Position numbers and translations under genes: made by a program. A DNA stretch of 64,000 bases. Origin: JACXVD01 sp020446665. Its GTDB lineage: Bacteria > Pseudomonadota > Alphaproteobacteria > Sphingomonadales > Sphingomonadaceae. The notes beneath the pieces are model-generated. The model was given only the letters and a program-made list of their open reading frames with translations. It was not told the origin of the DNA and made no database searches. The DNA lies in NCBI GenBank assembly GCA_041396905.1, contig JAWKXQ010000006.1, positions 50,164 to 114,163 of the forward strand, given 5' to 3'. The first letter of the stretch is position 1; the number at the start of each line of letters is the position of its first letter. This document shows positions 59,397 to 64,000 of this stretch, one piece after another.

Positions 59397-61910
59397 TCAA
59401 TATATCCCGCCTTGTTCCTCGACAAAGTCAGCGGGCGGTTCTTCCCGTTCGACTTGTTGCGCGGCACCAGCGCCCTGACGGCCCTTGCGGATCAGTTCCA
59501 GGATTTCCGCACGCTTGGCAGCGATCTCGTCTCGCCGTGTCTGGCGGGGCGGTTCGGAATCCGGCTTGAACGCTTCCCAGATGATTGCGGAATCCGGGCT
59601 ATCCCCCGGCATACCGTCGAACACGCGCTTGCCGGTACGGCGGTCCACGCGGACCATGCGCACACCTGGCGGGGCCACGAGCGGATAATCATCCCAGCGA
59701 TCCCGCGTCTTGGTGACGAATTCCTTGAAAACCGGCGCGGTGACTGTGCCACCCTGGGCATAACCGCCCATATTCTTGGGACGGTCAAAACCAATATACA
59801 GCCCGGCAACAAATTGCTGGGTCCCGCCGACGAACCATGTTCTTCGCTTGGGGCCGGTGGTTGTGCCTGTCTTATGACGCTTGCTTAGGCCGGAACCGCG
59901 CAGGACCTTGGCCGTACCGCGCAGGATTACTCCGGTCAGCATGTTCATCACCTGGGAAGGAAGTGCGTGCATCCATCAAAGCGCATTTTGCCCACAGTGG
60001 CTGCGTTGGCATGGGCTGGCCATCCCATTCGGGCATGTTGCAGCCAGTGCAGGCCGCTTGTCTACGCGCCAGATGACCTTGCCCCGGCGATCCTGGACAC
60101 AGTCAATCAGCGTCGGCTCATGCGGCCGACCGTGATCCGCCAGTGCGGAATAGGCATTGACCAGCCGCAATGCAGTCGTCTCTTCGAGCCCCAGGTGATT
60201 GCCTTTATAGGGAGTCCCGGATCATCGCGGTATTCATCGCCTTGATGAATTGTTGACGACATTGTCACCATCGGCCGTCCCGACCTGAACAGTCATGATA
60301 TTCTGCGATTGACTCCAGCCCGTAACGCAGCGGGAATTCGCCACCACGGCCCCGCGGATACATTTCTCGCCCAGCCGCGCACCTGATATGGTAACAATAG
60401 CGGCTGTTATCGACGAGCGTAGATGGTCATGCCGTTATCCAGACCAGCCGCATAGACGAAGGGCTTGATCGTGGAGCCGGGCTTTGCTCGGCCTGTGTCG
60501 CTGATTGAAGGCATGCCCAGGCGCGAGTCAAACCCGCCTTGCATTACCCAGCACCCGGCCAGTCTGAGGGTCCTGCACCACCATCCCTGACACGGTAGGG
60601 ACCGTGCGCACTGCCCAGCCATTGCCAGAAGGGTGCAGCTGCCGTAACGTCGCGGCTTATGAGCGCATTGGGCAGGCCTGTCGCCCGGCCCTTCCGTGCC
60701 ATGCCAAACCCGACAGTCGCGCTAGAGCGCTTGCGCAGGACCACGCCAACGCGCGCCAGTTCTTGTAATTGATCCCCAGATAAGACGAAGCCAGCCTAGC
60801 TCTTCATGTCCCCCTTGGCCGGATCAATCGTGGCCAGCAGAGCCGCCCCAGCCGGCCGCCATCGATACCACCTCGGCAGACGGTGCACCAAGGCATCGCG
60901 GGCGACATCCTGCAATTCCGGATCCAGCGAAGTCCGCACCCACAGACCGCCAGCATAGACGCTGTTCGGGCTGTCTTCCGCGGTTTCGCCAAATTCACCG
61001 ATCAGCTGGCGTCTTACTTCTTCGAAGAAATAGCCCGCATCTGCCGAGCTGAAATTGCGGCTGCTGCTGTTCACGATCCCCAGCGGGCGCGCCTTGGCTT
61101 GTGGCGGCCCGGCAGCAGTGATAAAACCATTATCGATACATCTGAGTCCAGCACCCAGTTGCGCCGTTCCAGTGCCCGGCCAAAATTCTTTTCCCGGCTA
61201 TAGACTTCCGGTGCCTTGGGCAGGATCGAAAGATAGGCGGCTTCATGCAACTCCAGATCGCCCACATCCTTGTCGAAATAAGCGCGCGATGCAGCCTGCC
61301 CATAGGAGCGGCGGCCCAGCGGAATTTCATTGAAGAGATAGAGTTCGAATCTGCTCCTTGCTCAGCACCCCTTCTATGCGGCGCGCGAGGACTCATTTCA
61401 TGAGCTTGCGGGTGATCAGGTATTTCATCCCCCGACAAGGATGTTCTTGGCCACCTGCTGCGTGATGGTGGAACCGCCCACTTCACCGCACTGCCGATCT
61501 TGGAAACATAATCGATCACAGCACCCACAAAACCGCCCAGATCAATGCCGCTAGCAGAAGAAGAAGGTCTGTCTTCTGCAGCCAGATAAGGTCGATCAGA
61601 ACCTTGAAATCGGCATATGCAGCTACGCATAGATTCACCATCTGTGGAGATCGACAATCTCCCCATCAATGCGCCGCGCACATGGTCAGGCCGGTAGTTC
61701 ATAATCGGCAGCTTTTTTCCGCATCGGGCAGATCCCGCGCCAGCAGCGCCCAGCCGTAAGATAGAGCGCGACCAGCACCAGCCAGCGCAATGGCACCCAA
61801 CGAAACCAGCGCCGTTCGCGCCAGCTTTGTGCGGATCCATGCAGGACACCATACTTCTCGCGGCAGATACCGGTAATGAGCAGGTTCGCTTGTACAGATG
61901 AGTCAGCCAT
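59397..61910 (-). pseudogene. mrcA: Penicillin-binding protein 1A gene, fractured by many frameshifts
   Basis: Recognisable pieces of a bifunctional peptidoglycan glycosyltransferase/transpeptidase appear in order but in different frames. They are: the N-terminus from ATG 61910 with a membrane helix (WLVLVALYLTAG); AAEDR then GGIDLGGFVGAVIDYV; GDLELHEAAYLSILPKAPEVYS; NSSSRNFSSADAGYFFEEVRR; the active-site region GRAKPGSTIKPFVYAAGLDNG; VNAYSALADHG; and KTGTTTGPKRRTWFVGG to the end at 59397. At least six frame changes and some substitutions (the EDxxFxxHxG glycosyltransferase motif is damaged) interrupt it. PBP1A normally sits next to an amidase like the one here. Both real decay and low-quality sequence fit the data. 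Confidence 0.8.
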
Positions 61911-61959
61911 GATCTTGCAAGCGCCCTTAGCACGGTGATTTGGCATGACGCCAGTATGA

Positions 61960-62844
61960 TCAGATGCCTGTGGCCGCTCCGGACTGGCGGGCAAAGAAAA
62001 TCCGGATCGCCCGGGCCATGACGAGAGCGAAATTCTGCTTCCCATCCGCTGACGCCAGCCGCTGGGCATCAGCCGGATTGGTAATATAACCAGCCTCATA
62101 CAAGACCGAGGGGACATCTGGCGCGCGCAGCACTGCCAGTTCGGCACTGCGCCGCGCATCGGGGTGGAATTTCAGCCTGCCCTTCCCTTCGCGCACGATC
62201 AGGCTGGCAAATTGCGCGGAATCGCCTTGCATCCGGCGTTGTGACAGCTCGACCAGAATCTGGCTGACTTCGTCACTTTGCCCTTTCAGCGCCACACCGT
62301 TGATTTCGTCCGCGCGGTTTTCACGCGCGGCAAAACGGGCCGCCGCTTCGCTGGAGGCATTGCCGGAAGACAGCGTGTAAATGCTCGCTCCGCTAACCCC
62401 GGTGACTTCCCCGGCGCTGTCTGCATGGATGGAGAGGAACAGGTCCGCATCCAGACGCCGGGCAATTTCGAAGCGTTCGCCCAGCACCAGAAAGCGGTCA
62501 TCCTCGCGCGTCAGCGCCACGCGGATGCCGCCTTCTTCCACCAGCTGGTCCTTCAGCGCCAGGGCGAGACCGAGCACGAGGTGTTTCTCCTTGTAGCCCG
62601 CCCCGCTCGCGCCCGGATCATGGCCGCCATGGCCGGCATCGATCACCACCAGCGGCCGGCTATTGTCCTGCGGGCCGTAGATTTTGGGTAAATCAACCGG
62701 CTGCCCCGCCTGGGGCAGGTCAAAGCGCAACACATAGCCACGGCCCAGCACCGGCACGGGCAGCGTCAGGCCAAAGGCATAAAGCCCTGCAACCAGCGCC
62801 ACAGGGGCGAGAAAGATCAGCCAGAGCTGGATACGAAGCGACAT
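61960..62844 (-). CDS. N-acetylmuramoyl-L-alanine amidase
   Basis: Zinc amidase that cuts the stem peptide from muramic acid during cell separation and growth. The 294 residues have an N-terminal membrane anchor (LWLIFLAPVALVAGLYAFGL) and an Amidase_3 domain. That domain has the zinc ligands His72 (VVIDAGHGG), Glu86 (GYKEKHLV) and His140 (LFLSIHADS) and the catalytic glutamate region (VLYEAGYITNPADA). AMIN-type targeting domains are absent. It lies 49 bases upstream of the broken PBP1A gene, a common arrangement. Confidence 0.94.
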   Translation of the reverse strand: MSLRIQLWLIFLAPVALVAGLYAFGLTLPVPVLGRGYVLRFDLPQAGQPVDLPKIYGPQDNSRPLVVIDAGHGGHDPGASGAGYKEKHLVLGLALALKDQLVEEGGIRVALTREDDRFLVLGERFEIARRLDADLFLSIHADSAGEVTGVSGASIYTLSSGNASSEAAARFAARENRADEINGVALKGQSDEVSQILVELSQRRMQGDSAQFASLIVREGKGRLKFHPDARRSAELAVLRAPDVPSVLYEAGYITNPADAQRLASADGKQNFALVMARAIRIFFARQSGAATGI

Positions 62845-63307
62845 TGCAGGCCTTCGTTAATCACCAAAGCCTATGTTGCGCAATAAGGTTGCTCACTGCA
62901 ATGTGCAGTGCTAGCTAACCCACACCGGACATTCGACTTTCCCCGCGAGGTGCAAAACTGGCACCAGACGAGGCAGGAAGGGCAGCCGGAAATGCTCCCG
63001 AGCCACGGCCCGGGCTTTCACAACAGGTTGATGCAGAACATGAGAATCCCCTCCCCGTACCAGCCGATGGAGCCGCAGGGCCTCATCGCCGCATGGCCGG
63101 GCCGGGCTGCGCATATCAGGCGCATTCTCATGGCTGCAGACACATCACTCCGGACGCGCGCGGCCAGCCGCACCGTCCGGCCTGAACACGCTATCCGCCC
63201 GCATCGGGCCGGTGGCTTCCAACCCTATGCGCGCATCCCCACACGCGGCCCGCTCTCTGGTCTATTACCAGGCAGCGCCCCGCCCGGATGCGCCCGGAGA
63301 CTATATA
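62845..63307. other. Long divergent intergenic region and probable rne 5' leader
   Basis: These 463 bases separate amidase (-) and rne (+). No convincing gene is seen. From about 62920 to the rne start the sequence is GC-rich with many short self-complementary stretches (for example ccgggccgggc and cgcgcgcggccagccg). This fits a structured leader of roughly 385 bases if transcription starts near 62924. A ggag site lies 8 bases before the rne ATG. Confidence 0.45.
62889..62917 (+). promoter_or_regulatory. Putative rne promoter with palindrome in the spacer
   Basis: ttgctc (62889-62894), a 17-base spacer and tagcta (62912-62917) resemble a housekeeping promoter. The spacer contains the perfect palindrome actgca-atg-tgcagt (62895-62909), which could be an operator. 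Confidence 0.4.
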
Positions 63308-64000
63308 ATGGCAACCCGCATGTTGATCGATGCGCGCCACCCGGAAGAAACCCGGGTCGCCGTGCTCAAAGGCAACCGGATTGAAGAATTCGATTTCGAA
63401 TCTGCAGAACACAAGCAGATCAAGGGCAATATCTACCTCGCCAAGGTAACTCGTGTAGAACCATCGCTGCAGGCGGCATTCGTCGATTTTGGCGGCAATC
63501 GTCACGGCTTCCTCGCCTTCAGCGAAATCCACCCGGATTACTACCAGATCCCGAAAGAGGATCGCGAAGCCTTGCTGGCGGAAGAAGAAGCCGCAGCAGA
63601 GGAAGAGGCTGCGTTGCGCGCTGCCGATGAAGAGGCGGACTTCGGCGAAAGCGCTCTCGACCGCATGGCGGACGATGAAGAAGCCCCAATGGGCCGCAAT
63701 GACGATGAAGACAGTGACGACGAAGCGGATGACGAGAGTTCCGAATCCCTCGCGGAAGAGCTCGCAGACGGCGATGAGCTGGAAGAAATCGACACGTCGG
63801 AAAAAGATGACGTAGCGACCATCGAAGAAGGCCAGCTCGAAAACGGCGATGACGATGATGCCGATGCTGATGCGGATGAGGATAGCAGATCCCAGCGCCG
63901 CGGCCGCAGAGGTCGTCGCCAGGGTCGCGGCGGAGGCAACAGCGCCCGCGCCAAGCAGGCCGACGAAGTGCGCGCCAAGCGCATGGCGCTGCGTCGCCGC
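63308..64000 (+). CDS. rne: Ribonuclease E, N-terminal part (3' end outside window)
   Basis: Endoribonuclease that starts bulk mRNA decay and matures rRNA and tRNA. The ATG at 63308 follows a ggag site and gives MATRMLIDARHPEETRVAVL, the standard RNase E/G start, then the S1 domain beginning (KGNIYLAKVTRVEPSLQAAFV, FGGNRHGFLAFSEIHPDYY). About 231 codons are visible. From residue ~78 to ~195 a very acidic insert followed by an Arg/Gly stretch (RRGRRGRRQGRGGG) interrupts the S1 domain, as is known for alphaproteobacterial RNase E. Confidence 0.95.
   Translation, partial: MATRMLIDARHPEETRVAVLKGNRIEEFDFESAEHKQIKGNIYLAKVTRVEPSLQAAFVDFGGNRHGFLAFSEIHPDYYQIPKEDREALLAEEEAAAEEEAALRAADEEADFGESALDRMADDEEAPMGRNDDEDSDDEADDESSESLAEELADGDELEEIDTSEKDDVATIEEGQLENGDDDDADADADEDSRSQRRGRRGRRQGRGGGNSARAKQADEVRAKRMALRRR

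Noticed and set aside
62908..63384. 158-codon + frame in the rne leader
   Set aside because: It overlaps the rne start in another frame, has no good ribosome-binding site and no protein-like features.
1..64000. CRISPR array, tRNA/rRNA genes, prophage or insertion sequence
   Set aside because: Gaps were read for regular direct repeats, cloverleaf-like segments and transposase-like frames, and none was found. A covariance-model scan would be needed to exclude small RNAs fully.

Overview
The window looks like a chromosomal stretch of an alphaproteobacterium of the order Sphingomonadales, most likely Erythrobacteraceae or a close relative. The reasons are the high GC content, the gene orders pyrG-secG-tpiA, trpGDC-moaC-moeA-lexA-comEC-gltX-gltA and nuoABCDEFGHIJKLMN-birA-coaX-RNase J-DUF1467, and an alphaproteobacterial SOS box (GTTC-N7-GTTC) in front of lexA. 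The taxonomic placement is inference from gene content and order. I see no tRNA, rRNA, CRISPR array, prophage or complete insertion sequence.

Layout. 0-3.7 kb: the end of a small heat-shock gene (+) converges on pyrG, secG and tpiA (-). 3.8-20.8 kb, mostly (+): a PpiD-like folding factor, then trpE, an exported phosphodiester glycosidase, a proline iminopeptidase and trpGDC. These are followed by an OmpA-domain protein, moaC, moeA and lexA, then comEC (-), and gltX and gltA (+). 20.7-27.4 kb: a poorly understood cluster. It holds a histidine-kinase-like ATPase and an Hpt-like protein that both lack their phospho-accepting histidine, a helical protein, a nucleotidyltransferase-like membrane protein, and divergently a large coiled-coil membrane protein. 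27.4-47.8 kb (-): the complete 14-subunit respiratory complex I operon, followed by birA, coaX, RNase J and a DUF1467 gene. Eight small extra genes (five membrane, two exported, one lipoprotein) are interspersed among the nuo genes and mostly overlap their neighbours. 48-53.3 kb (+, one gene -): thiolase, an SH3 protein, a 2-hydroxyacid dehydrogenase, an ammonium transporter, a YkgJ-like protein and a cupin. 53.5-62.8 kb (-): a nitronate monooxygenase-like enzyme, a lipoprotein methyltransferase, an exported caspase-like protease, a frameshifted outer-membrane protein, prfB, an exported peroxiredoxin, a badly fractured PBP1A gene and an amidase. 63.3 kb to the end (+): the start of RNase E.

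How the genes work together. The trp genes convert chorismate to indole-3-glycerol phosphate. moaC and moeA serve molybdenum cofactor synthesis. nuoA-N encode the proton-pumping NADH dehydrogenase that oxidises NADH produced by the citrate cycle, of which gltA is the entry enzyme. The amidase and PBP1A act on peptidoglycan. RNase J and RNase E handle RNA turnover.

The most noteworthy signals are the extra genes embedded in the nuo operon, the cluster of two phosphorelay-like proteins without their histidines, and the concentration of frame breaks between 57.2 and 62 kb. That last signal may reflect gene decay or poor local sequence quality. Several palindromic repeat elements of different families sit in intergenic gaps, one of them inside the nuo operon.
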